DNA from: JBDWFY01 sp964291365
GTDB lineage: Bacteria; Pseudomonadota; Alphaproteobacteria; Rhizobiales; Stappiaceae
Direction of reading: 5' to 3'
DNA: 64,000 nt
Assembly: GCA_964291365.2 (NCBI GenBank)
Contig: OZ219989.1
Coordinates: forward strand, 2,728,001-2,792,000
Part shown: positions 26,758-38,300 of the stretch, piece after piece
Layout of the letters: each line of letters starts with the position of its first letter
Numbering within the stretch: the first letter of the stretch is position 1
Notes under the pieces: generated by a model
Database searches by the model: none
Told to the model about the DNA's origin: nothing
What the model saw: only the letters and a program-made list of their open reading frames with translations
Translations under genes and position numbers: made by a program

Positions 26758-28381
26758 TTTTAATCCTAAAAAATCCGTAAGGCCACTCTTCCAAATAACC
26801 TTCCTCATTGTACTCTATTTTCTCGACTTTAGTGGGGGAAGTCAATCCATCTCTATCTTTTGTAAACATTAAGATTTGAACGTCCTTGGGTGATATAACA
26901 CCATCTTCAATTAATGCACCAAATCGATTTATCAAAGATTCACTATGAGTCTCAATGATATAAGCTGGTTTCACTTTATTTTTCATATCTCTTGCGAATT
27001 TAACCAAATTTGCAAATAAATTTGCTAGCATTGATTGGTGTGCTGGATGGAGGTGTAATTCTGGTTGTTCAATTGTTAAAACTTTTGTGGTATCGTGTTC
27101 GCGATTTTCAATACCATTATTATTCGGTGACGATGAATATTCACCAAGTAAGTTTAGATCCCACCATACTTGTAATGCAACTGGAACAAGTTGAGAGATC
27201 CCGAATCCTGAATCAGCAAAATTTACTTCGGAGTCACCGTTTTTAGCGAAAATACTGATATGACCGTTTCTCTTCTCAACTAGAATTCCGAAGTTGAAAT
27301 ATTCTTCTAACCAATCAGAAAATTTTGCAATTTTTTCGTTGTCCATAGAACCAAGCATTTCTGGCAAATTTGCACCGTCTACTCGAAGTTCAGAAAAATT
27401 TAAATTAGTCATCTCATGATACCGTTTACTTTTAGCTCTTGAGGGACCAATGTAGGTAGAATTTTTGATAATATTATCAAATGTACTTGCAATTTTTTCA
27501 TAAGCTTGAACTGCAGTATATAAACTACAAATTGTATCAAATTTTTCAATAAATTTGGTAGGGTTGTCTGCAATCATTCTATAAACTGACTTAAAGTGTT
27601 CAAGTTTTGCAGAATCATTAAGCTCTATAATGTTTTCTAAGGTTAATCTTGGATATGCCAGTATTTTTTCAACCATATTTAAGAGTTCTTGGTTTTTAAT
27701 CTCGAAGGTTAATTCTTCAAGGATTGATTCCCCAATGAATCTACCCACTTCAAAGTCAATTGCATTTGTGGTTAATATTAACCGAGTATTATTTTCATTG
27801 TAAAAAATTTCCATTGCAGGAAGCAGACGATCGCGATGTAATTCAAATGACCAGTTTTTAAAATAATTAGGTAATTCGTTGTTATTGACTAAAATTTTTT
27901 CGAATGTACCTGCATTTGAAAAACTAATATCCACATCAATTTTAAACTCTGGAATACTCAACATAATTCTCTTTCTAAATACTTGTCCATTCTGCTCTTG
28001 TAGCAAAATCTGAAGTTTTGCTTGTTCATTAATGCAGGTTCCATTGTCAATTTCTTTCTTTTTTTTTGGTACGTAATGGTTAGAATAAAAACGATTCTTT
28101 GGAATACTAAAGTTTCCACATTCAAAATTAAAGGTTATTCCCTCATTTTCGTTACCTTTCTTTACAGCGGTAGCGTAATCACCAAAGTCAACAAATTCAC
28201 CTTTCCAATATACTGGACCTATTGGTCGAACATTTGCAGATTGACGCAATAAGGGAAATGTCCTTAAAAAGGTGCTTTTGCCTACATTGTTTCGGCCTAA
28301 TAAAATCGTAATCGGACGCAACTCAATTGGTGGTTCGATATCAACAGACCGTAAATTTTTTACCCCGAAGTAAAGTCTCAT
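26747..28381 (-). CDS. DUF3696-type AAA/ABC ATPase (544 residues)
   Basis: Likely the sensor ATPase of a defence module. Walker A is GRNNVGKST at 29-37, the signature-like ADSGFGISQLVP at 389-400, Walker B VLTIEQPELHLHP at 434-446 and the switch ETHSES at 477-482. The C-terminus has WPYGFF at 533-538, the hallmark of DUF3696. The middle (about 110-300) is a family-specific insertion, probably the coiled arm and lid. All motifs are intact. It overlaps the TOPRIM-like gene downstream by 11 bases. The ATG at 28381 has only a loose GGGGG upstream. Related ATPases occur in many phage-defence pairs, and OLD-type DNA repair is the alternative. Confidence 0.8.
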   Translation of the reverse strand: MRLYFGVKNLRSVDIEPPIELRPITILLGRNNVGKSTFLRTFPLLRQSANVRPIGPVYWKGEFVDFGDYATAVKKGNENEGITFNFECGNFSIPKNRFYSNHYVPKKKKEIDNGTCINEQAKLQILLQEQNGQVFRKRIMLSIPEFKIDVDISFSNAGTFEKILVNNNELPNYFKNWSFELHRDRLLPAMEIFYNENNTRLILTTNAIDFEVGRFIGESILEELTFEIKNQELLNMVEKILAYPRLTLENIIELNDSAKLEHFKSVYRMIADNPTKFIEKFDTICSLYTAVQAYEKIASTFDNIIKNSTYIGPSRAKSKRYHEMTNLNFSELRVDGANLPEMLGSMDNEKIAKFSDWLEEYFNFGILVEKRNGHISIFAKNGDSEVNFADSGFGISQLVPVALQVWWDLNLLGEYSSSPNNNGIENREHDTTKVLTIEQPELHLHPAHQSMLANLFANLVKFARDMKNKVKPAYIIETHSESLINRFGALIEDGVISPKDVQILMFTKDRDGLTSPTKVEKIEYNEEGYLEEWPYGFFRIKNVS

Positions 28382-28978
28382 ATACCCCCAAAATTATAAA
28401 TTCACCAGTTATTAGTGAGAGTGTTAAAACCTAATCTGATATATATAGTATATTACAATGATATGATTTGTCAAAATACGACCTTAATTTATCAAGTAAC
28501 GACATAAATGAAATTTTCAAATGTGGCTGGTTTTTAAATGAATCAAGGAAACCGAATTGCCATCCCCAGTAAATTCTCGAAGATCCTGACTATTGATAGT
28601 TTATCCTTTTATAGAATGTCATAATATTTGCCGCATTAGTGTCACAAAAAATGCCGTAGCAGTGATTGAGATTAATTTAACATAAACTTTCTGAAATTGT
28701 TCTACGACAAATTCATGTATTTTTTAGACACTTACGTGACATTTTTTCTAACATTGTGCTATCACCAAAAAAATAAGTTAATTTGTTGTAAGACAGTTGA
28801 TAGTAAGTCGCTTCAAGCAATTAGGGAAGGTCAGCATCTTAGCAATTTTCTAATGGGTAAGTGTCACCAAAATCAAGATGTAAATGTCTTTAAACACAAA
28901 TTCAGAGCTAGCTAGAATACTCCAGCCATCACTCTTCTCGAGGTCTATTTAAGGTGCAAAACTAATGTTCAAAAATTC
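28382..28978 (-). other. Intergenic stretch upstream of the ATPase module
   Basis: I see no gene on either strand. It holds the intergenic element shared with 14359-14400, the string GACATTTTTTCTAACA near 28737 shared with 15125, and AT-rich sequence (28430-28460) that probably contains the ATPase promoter. Plus-strand frames here lack ribosome sites and recognisable content. Confidence 0.5.
28611..28650. repeat. Short dispersed intergenic element
   Basis: ATAGAATGTCA..AT.TT.GCCGC.TTAGTGTCA matches 14359-14400 at roughly 32 of 38 positions. A weaker version lies near 2664. All are outside genes. Confidence 0.55.
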
Positions 28979-29161
28979 TTAAGAATTCCCAGAACCCGAA
29001 TTATCCTCCTTTTTGATTGGGGTGTTTACTGTTTTTTGCCCGGGACCATATGCACCGTAACTTGGATGGTCGTCTGGCCAATAAGGACCCTTTTCAAAAT
29101 CCTCTTTTGGTCGTCTAAGCAATATATCAATTAGAGTTCTTTTGTATTGTACTACCGGCAT
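28979..29161 (-). CDS. Small charged protein, cassette copy 5 (60 residues)
   Basis: Begins MPVVQYKRTLIDILLRRPKE, then DFEKGPYWPDDHPSYGAYGPG and an acidic, Ser/Asn-rich tail DNSGSGNS. It is a distant paralogue of the four small genes at 345-1785: the order basic start, IDIL or HALF, PKExFExGP, HP and Ser/acidic tail is preserved. ATG at 29161 has AAGGAGG 9 bases upstream, inside a decayed DUF6338-like tail. It lies 158 bases after the stop of the largest adhesin and may be transcribed with it. Function unknown. Confidence 0.65.
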   Translation of the reverse strand: MPVVQYKRTLIDILLRRPKEDFEKGPYWPDDHPSYGAYGPGQKTVNTPIKKEDNSGSGNS

Positions 29162-29318
29162 CTTCTATCCTCCTTTCTTCTGAGAAAAAGTTGATTACAA
29201 TACCTGTATTGGGAATACCAATATAGGCGGTTTTGGACTTTGATATAAATTTGTGATTGAAATCATGAGTTTCAGCATCAATCAAATACAATTCTCGGAA
29301 ATTAGATCTGGAAGAGCT
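29162..29318 (-). pseudogene. Relic of a DUF6338-like gene fused to the 3' end of the giant adhesin gene
   Basis: Directly after the adhesin's TAA, in the same frame, the sequence reads NFRELYLIDAETHDF, then KFISKSKTAYIGIPN and INFFSEERRI. It aligns with NFCELHLSGVEVHDF, FLISKSETTYLSLPN and IDFFTEERRI of the intact DUF6338-like protein. About 48 codons survive and everything upstream, including the membrane segments, is gone. It has no start codon, so translation would need readthrough of the TAA. Its AGG AGG codons form the ribosome site of the small gene at 29161. Confidence 0.75.
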
Positions 29319-32300
29319 TTACCAGCTGAGTCCCCCTTCTAATCGTATTTTATTAGAAACTTCACCAACCGCGTTGATATTTTGAGATCCAGAGATATCT
29401 AATTTAAAATTTGAACCAAAGTTCATTCGAGTACCTACATGGTATTCGTTACCTTGAGTAGCAGAATATTGATATCCACCAAATGGTGTTAGAACACTTT
29501 GTCTATCTAGAATATCCAGTCCAAAACCAATTTCGCTGTTTAGCGAAATACCATCGGTATATTGACCAGATTCAAAGTTTGCATCCAGAATGTTACGGCT
29601 CCATAATGAATTTTGAACCTCTACATTGGTTCGTCCCCAGGTTGGAGCAATCTCCATGATTAATCCACGTTTGTCACTTGCCCAATCAAATGTTAAAGAT
29701 CCATCCAGTCCAAGTTTTTGAATCTGATTTTCTTCACCAACTAGCATATTACCATTACCAGCAAACGTCAATCCAATTGGGTTAGTATAATTAGCACCAC
29801 CAATGAACTCTAGTCCCGATATTGATTGACGATTCTTTTGGTCGCGACGTAACCCAACTGAAATTAATGGATTTAGATAAGAACCATCTACCAATTCGAA
29901 CTGGTGTGTTGCTTCAGTCCGTATGTTTAGATGTTGTGCATCAATTTCTATGCTTTCAAGGATGCCATCTTTACCAGTGATATTTTGTCGTGCAAACCAA
30001 GTCTCGCCTTTTACACTTAGATTACTAGTTCCGCTTAAAATGCTACCAGACGAGTACAAGAGCTGACTACCAGTCAATCCAAATGTGTAGGATTCGCTAT
30101 CAAACAATTCATCTTCATAATGTGCTTGTGTTATTCCTATTTCACCGCGTCCATATCCCGCAATTGCATGGATTTCTGAGTTCTGATCCTTAGAAGTCCA
30201 ACCAAAGTATGGATTCAGGGAAGTAGATTGTGAAATGTATTGTACGTCTTCAGTATCAACGCGATCAAACTCTATTTCACTTTCTGAAATGGATGCAGAA
30301 AGTCCCGCCATCAATCCGTCGCTGATCATTGCATCAATGCCAAATCTACCCGTGAATAAGTCACCAGACCAGTTGGATGAATTATTACCAACATCAGAGG
30401 TGATATTTTGATAATCACCAAGTCCCCAAACTGTCGCGGGGATGGTAAAATCATCCCCAGAAAGTAATGAGAATGCAAATGATGAATCACCCAAGAATGA
30501 CTTTAGTGAGGTTGTGTTCTCATTGATCATTTCTCCACCCATTGTAATCAATCCTGGAATTGAGTTTTCACCACCAAGTTCTAGTGATAACTCATTATCA
30601 CCATTGAAACTCTGATTGCTCCGCTGGGTAACTAAATCTACGGAACTTGCGCCCATGATTCCCATCAAATCTGGTAAGAAGGCTTGTGCCTGTGCGGTAA
30701 TGTCTGCAGTACGTTGTTGCCGATCCTTTAAGTCAGAAATGGCGACGCTTGCACTGCTTTGATCAGTGAGATCATAAGCACGACCATCAAGTAATGTTAG
30801 GGATAACGTACCATCTTGTTCAGCATAATTGTCATTAATGGTGGTAATTTCGACCTGAGCATTTGGTTGAACTGCTGATAGTTTAATTCTATAGATGCCT
30901 TGACCTAAGTTGCCAAAGAAATCTCCTTCACTACTGAGAGTGTATTCCACCACCACGTTGTTATTGAGATTACCACTACCAGAGATATTAAATTGAACAG
31001 GTGCTCCTTCATCAACAACAGGAACAACAGCTGCCACTGAAACCTTCGGCAATTCAATTGCTGGTGAACTTTCTGAAGGTGGTGATACCACACCAGTAAT
31101 GTCTAATGTCCGTAAAATCGCATCAACCGCATTACTAGCAATTGAGATTCTGGCAAGATTTTCGTCTTCTGGAGTAATATCTCTTACCATAACTTCAACA
31201 GAAGACTTTCTCGGGTCAACAGTAAAACTGCCTTCAGTTTTGGAAATTGAAACTGTAACTGTACCATCTTCTTCTGTCACAGAATCAGCTAGAGTTCGAA
31301 TACTTATATCTTCAGAACTAGAAGTCATAATAATTGATCGCGGAATTCTAAAGGCAACAAAGTCTCCAACCTGCTCTACACTAATGGCAACTTGAATTGG
31401 CGTTCCCGCAGAAGGTGCGGTTGCGCCTGAAGTTACACTAATATCAATAGTTTCTCCTTCATCGATTGCGGGTTCACTGTTCAGTTCAACTGAAAGTCTT
31501 GGCAAATCTGCGTCATTATCAGTAATCACTATTGTTTTTTCGGTTTCCCCAGAAATAATTGCACCAGTAGGATCAGCAATTGTCACTATGAACTGCTCAA
31601 CACCTTCGAATTCATCATCACCAAGTACTTCTATGGTAATAGTCCCGGTCGTTTCACCAGCTGGAATCGTGATTGTTCCCTTATTATCTTCTGGTAAAGC
31701 CGTGAAGTCAATGTCACTTGTTGCAGGTCTTACACTAGCCTCAGTAGTCTCACTAGTATAGTAACTGAGGATCACATCGCGTCCAGACCCGGCATTTTTA
31801 TCATTAACTATCGGACCGGTCAGTTCAACTGTAAACTCAACTTCAATACTTCCAGCATCACTTTCTGCAACTTCTATAGCAACATCTGGTTCAACTAACG
31901 TAATAGTGGGTTCATCATCATCATCAATAATAGTACCCATAGCACTATTATTATCGTTCAGGATCATCACGGGATAATTGATTGGATCAGAAGAAACTTC
32001 ATTGTCAATAACTACTGTGAAAGTTTCATTATTCTCATCCAACGGATCATTTATCAGTATTACAGAAAATTCATCGGTAGGATTATCCTTGTCAAAGGTC
32101 AAAGTTTCAAAATCATCACCTGATTTCGAGTGATAATCTACATCCGGAATTGCCGTATCAGCATCCCCTCGTACAGTCGCTACAGTTGCTGTTACTGTTT
32201 CGCTACCCTCAATTGGTGGTGAAATACTAGCCGTGAAAGTTATCATTCCATTAGTCGCTTCCGTTCCGCTAGCCGGTAAAATACTAATAACCGGATTATC

Positions 32301-35300
32301 ATCATTTTCAATAATACCAGTAGCACGAGCTTTAGCGACATCTACACTTGCATTATTCTCAGCTGTATCTCTTAAAATCACATAGAATAGTTCATGTGCT
32401 TCATTGAAATCATCACCATAAGCGATTACAGTAATAGTTTTTTCTGTTTCACCTGGTGTAAATGTTTCAATACCATCCTCTGTAGCATTTGGAATTGCTA
32501 AATAGTCATCATTTTCAGCATCTGCTGGATCACTTGCTCGAGCTGTCAAATTGCTTGTTAACCAATTCGCTGTCACCACTTTCTCAGAAGCAGATGACAA
32601 CACAATCTTAAATTCAAACGGAGTTTCAGCACGAGTACCATCTGTATTAAGTTCACCTTCTATATTAGTTACTTCAAGTTGTTCAAATGATAGCACAGGT
32701 TCATCATCATCATCGGTAATCTGAATAGTAATCTCCGAATGCTGTAATCTTGCACCACCAGCAGTTACCGCCAAGAATACAGAGAATACCTCAGTCTCCT
32801 CATCCAACGCATCAGCAATAATCGGGATCGTGATTGGTTGAGAAGCATCTGAACCAATAGGGAAGGTTAATGTACCAGTCGTTGCAGTGAAGTCACTAGA
32901 ACTGGCAACACGACTTTCTGTAGTAGTCTGATCAATTGGAGCTGTTCGATAACTTACTGTAATAATTTCAGCAGCTGGTACATCACCAATCGCAACGTCA
33001 ATAGTCAATGGCGTGGTATTCGTAACATGGGTACCTTCCTCAATACTAATTGTACCATCCCCTTGCACCGCGGCAATAGTCAATAATGGATCATTATCTC
33101 TGATCATTATAACACGGCTTGAATTAGCTGGATCACCAAGGTTGTATTGCAAAGCTGCTGGTGTTCCTATTGGAGTATCAGGTAGCAGAGTAAACGTAAC
33201 TGAACCATTGGCTTCTTCCATATCATCATCAACTGTTTGCATCCGAATTATAAGGGAATCCTGATCACTAGGTATCGTCTTACTTGTATCACCCGCAGTT
33301 CCATCAATGTAGGTGTCATAATTCGCGATTGAAGTATCTGTTGGAAGTGCGATGAAATTATCATTCGTTGGAATCGTTACTGAGTAATGAACCTCCAATC
33401 CGTTTGCGTCAGTGATTAGGGCTGATGAATTAATCTCAATTTCAATCAGTTGCCCTTCGGTTATTGCAAGATCAGTAGTCGCAACCTCACCATTCAGCGT
33501 AATATCACCAATTGAAAGTTTTGGCAGGTTCAAATCGTCATCCATTATTTGAACGATAACTATAGTATGTTGTATTCTCGCGCTACCGGTTGTCACGGCA
33601 AAATTTAGTGCAAAAGCTTCAGTCCTTTCAAATAAAAAATCTGCTGTAATCGGTATAACAAAACTCTTTGCATCCTTTGAACTAACCGAGAATTCTAATG
33701 TGCCACTTGTAGAATTAAAATCATCAGCCGCGGCATTGTCATAATCTGAGTTTGTCTCAGTAATCAATTCCGTTGAATAACTAACAGTTATGTCTTCCAA
33801 AGGATTTATATCCCCATCAATAGAAACTGTGACGTTTAATGGAGTTGTATCACTAACATGAGTACCTTCAGTAATAGTAAGAACTCCTTCAGTAGATACT
33901 CCACCTATTGTAAGTAGTGGATCATTATCCGTAATAATGATTTCTCGACTTACATCGCTTGGATTTACTAGATAATAAGGACGTGCAACACCCGCTTGTC
34001 GCTCAGGTGGCAATAGTGTTATAGTTACTGATCCATCTAATTCTTCTTCACCATCATCATGAGTTTGTATACGAATGATAGAATCATCTGCATTACTTGC
34101 AATAGTTGCAGTAGGATTTAAATTAGTTGGGGCAGGATCATAATACGAATCAAAATTTGGAACAGTATTTGCCGGTAACGTGATGAAATCACCTGAAATT
34201 CCTACCGAATAGCGAACCCCGAGTCCACTTGAATTTGTAATCTTTGCTGTGGAATCAATGGTAAGTTCAATAAGGTCACCTTCTACAATTGAGAAATTTG
34301 AAGTCGCTACCCTACCACCAAGTGAAATATTTCCAAATGAAATTCCAGGTAATTCTGCATTTGCACCGCCATCTGCAACAATGACAGTAGCTGATGCCTT
34401 AGTTCCTACTGTATAAGTATCAGTGTCCTCAGGATCAGATAAAACACGAGCGATAATTGCCCCATCATCTTCATCAATATTGTCAAATATTGTGGGTTCG
34501 CTTATCGGAATTGGTAATGATATAGGGCCTGATTGCGGAGTGTATAAAGGAAATGAATCAATAAAAGCCAAGTATATGGAATTAGTACTCAAATCTCGAG
34601 CAAGAAAATCACCACCATCCGCTGAAAATCTGACATGGACTGTAATTGTATCACCTTGAAGATTTGAAGCGTTTAGCATGAATTCAGCGTCTTCCCCTTC
34701 ATTAATCGATGCTGAAGTAGCTGAAATTTCTACAATTGGTAGATTACCACCATCATTGTCGGTAATCATGACTGTAGCTAATGTGTTCTCAGTTGCTCCA
34801 AGTAGATAGGTCGTTTTCTTGGTTGGGTCAGATTGTTTTGGATCAGCGACAACCATTGCAGTTATAGACCCATTATCTTCATCCATTGCATCAGCTACTG
34901 TTGAAACATCAAATGTATAAGTACTGCCACTAGTGACAGGTAACTTACGAGTTGTTGCGGTTTGATCCGATGTCAAGAAATCACTAGTATCATCATCAGT
35001 CAACTGCACATGAACCATAATTGGATCACTTGGAGCAGGTGTTACCGCACTAGCTGATAAAACAAACTGGATATCTTCACCTTCATCAACTGTAGTTTGT
35101 GCTCCTGAAGGTAGTGCGATGGTAACTTTTGGTAACAAATCTTCTTCTTGAATGGCAATAGTCGCGGTCGAGTCATTTGTTGGACCTGGTTCATAGTTAT
35201 TACCACGAACAATTGCTAATTCAATCTCACCATCTGCGGTACCAACTTGTTTTCGAGTTGGAATCATAATAGGCTCGCGATCTCTTGCATTTGTCATATC

Positions 35301-38300
35301 AAAAGTTCTAGTTGTAAAACTTGGATCAAGGAATGAACCCGAATTTTCTGTGACATTTAATTCAACGCTTATTGTTTCACCTGCGTCAACTGCTTCACTA
35401 GTTATTAATGTTACTGCAATCATTTCACCCTCAACCACACTAACTGGAGCGTCTAATGTAATCAATCTTGATGACGTTTGCTCTTCTCGAATCACCACAG
35501 TACGCGTTTTCGCATTAGTAGCTGCAGTATATTCTTCACCATCCGTTAACGAAACAGTTAAATTATCCCAACCTACATAATCATCATCTTTGGTAAATGT
35601 TACATTCACTTCAACTTCATTTTCGGTACTAGTGCTGGTAAATTGAATTGGATTAGTCGTAATCTGCGGATTGTAAGTTGGAGCATCAGTAGTCGCATCT
35701 TCAACACTTAAAGTATCAATAATAAGTGGATATCCAGCTACAGGTGTATAGTCGGAGCTCAATTTAAATGTAAACATACCATCCGCTTCTTCCACTGGTG
35801 CGATTTCAGCAATTGAAATTTCTGGTAATTCATCTATTGAAACTACCGTAGCTGTTCGCGATTCTTCATCGGATTGAAGAGAATATCCAGCACCATCTAA
35901 AATTGTCACATTAAAAAGCGAATAAATATCATCAACTCTTGGATCGTCATTGTGGGTCGGTTGTTCTAATTTAGTTTTAAGTGGTCCACTGGATTTAATC
36001 TCTTGTGAGAGCGAACGATAATCTCTGAGTGAAAGTCCTTCATAAGCGATCTCTAATTCAAGGTTTACAGTAATATTGTTTGTTGGTAATTCAGATACGG
36101 TCAAATAATATTCCAACGTGCTACCATGAGCATAATAGTTCCTTTCCGTCGAAATACTGACTCTTACATTAGAAGCCGAAGGTGTATCATTATCTTTTAC
36201 CTTTACCGTAATTGATTTTTTTGACGAAAGATTATAGTCAGTGCCATCAACTAATGTTACAGTAATGCTAACATCATCAGAAGGTAATACATCTGCATCT
36301 GGGTTCATAGTGACGGTGAATTCTGTACTAGTCCCATCGTCAAACAAATTATCCACAACTTCAAAAGTAGTTTCAAGAATTGAAGGTGATATAGGATTGC
36401 TTGCACCAGATTGTTGATTGGTTGAAATCATTGGAGCCGCAAATGTCAATGGTGTTAATAGCGAAATTTCTCGATCTGACGAGACTGTAAATTTAAAGCT
36501 AAATCCTTCAGTTACACCATTCATTTCTGCATCTGATGAAATTGAAAGTACAGGGACATCAGAAACATCATTATCTTCTACCATAATTGAAGAAGTAATC
36601 TTAGTTCCTAACAAATATATTGCATCCATGGTATTATCAGTCTTTTTAGGATCTTCTAGAATTTCAATTGATAGTGTGCCATTAGTCTCATCTACATCAT
36701 CATCCATGGTTGCAACTTCCAATATTCCAGTTCCATTTGTTAATGTGACAGAATTTGGAATGTTTGAAGTTAAGAAATCTTCACCACTGCCTTGGGAAAC
36801 CATCACTGCAACGGATAAAGTCCCTGTCGGAGTAGGATCAGCTGCAGTTACAGTAAATCGAGCCGTTTCCCCTTCGGTAATCATACTAGTTGCTGGATCA
36901 GCAATTGTAACTTTTGGTAGAGTCTCTCTCGCTAGCACATTAATAGTCGTTGCGGTTGTTGACATTGGTTCATAGTGATTGCCGCGTAAGACTTTAACAC
37001 TAATTGTTCCATTGGTTGAATGAGTAGTAGAATCACCGGTAGTTATGGTCGCTTTCGTAGAAGGACTTGAATCATCAATAGTGATTGTCTCCGTGTGACT
37101 TGTATAAAATTCAGCAGGATTTCCAACGACTTCCAATTCAATCTCTATACTTTCACCAGTTGGTACCGCCTCACTGGCCGTTAAAGTAATATCAAAAGGA
37201 TCTCCCTCAACCACACTTTGTGGATGTTCAGAAATAGAGACTAATCTTGATGATAACTCATTCTCTTGTATCAATACAAATATTTGACGCGCAGATTCAT
37301 TAACCTCAAAATCACTACCAATGTTCACCCAAACTACTATATTTTGCCAACCATGATAATCGCTATCTTCGGTAAATGTTACTTCTACGTCCACGGAATT
37401 ATTTGGACTAGTATTGGTGATAAGAATCGGATCAGATGTAAACTGCGGGCTATATTGGTGACCTCTCGTATCTTCAGTGACTATTAAAGTTTGAGTGTCA
37501 CCCGCTCGATTTATGATAATTGGATGTCCGGCATGAGGTTGGATGTTAGAGGTTATGGTAAATGAAAACTTTCCAACTGATTCATGTACTGGAGCAACTT
37601 CAGCTATTGAAAGTTTTGGAAGTTGATTTAATAAAACAATAGACTTCTCTTGCTTAGCCGCATCATTTGATAGGACATATCCGGTTCCGTCAAGTACAGT
37701 AATAGTTATTAGATCTGCCCCGCTGTGCCCATTAGCTCCTTGCGGATTCAAGATTAATGAGTGAGTTGGTGACAGAGGTGTCAATTGAACTGGGTGAATG
37801 TAAGAAGTTTCGGCTGAAGTGGTTGCATCACGCAGTGTAATCATAACATTTGAATCAACAATAGAAGTAGTTGGAGGTGAAGAAGTGATTCTATATTGGT
37901 GGATCATTCCGCTTCTCACCGCATAATTCACTCCTGCACTGATCTCAACTACAGGTGTTGTCGCCGAGGGTGCATCATTATCTTTAACCCTTACATTAAT
38001 GGAGTCTCGGTTCGAGGTGTCGTATTCTTCACCTTCTATAAGTCTAACGATGATACCAATACTATCACTTGAGGTAACATCTCCATCGGTAGCCAACTGG
38101 ACAGTAAAGGTGGCCTCTCTTTGCCCCACTGCAATTTCAAAAGACGTTTCAACAATTGAAGCCATAATTAAATTGCTAGCTCCGTCAGGTTGATCACTTT
38201 TGATAAAGGGTTGGGCAAATGTTAATGCCGAACCGGAAATTGTATTATCGGCTTCTACAGTAAACTTAAAGCTAAGTCCCTCAGTTACTCCGGTCATTGC

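Noticed and set aside
25645..26808. Longer version of the TOPRIM-like protein (387 codons)
   Set aside because: It would overlap the ATPase gene by 62 bases without a ribosome site. The ATG at 26757 gives the usual short overlap.
28697..28915. Plus-strand open frame of 72 codons in an intergenic gap
   Set aside because: It has no Shine-Dalgarno, no similarity I recognise, and overlaps an intergenic sequence string also found at 15125.
36418..36975. Plus-strand open frame of 185 codons
   Set aside because: It is antisense to the giant repeat gene. Long antisense frames arise here from the biased, repetitive codon use, and it has no ribosome site and no recognisable content. The many similar plus-strand frames at 31-63 kb were rejected for the same reason.
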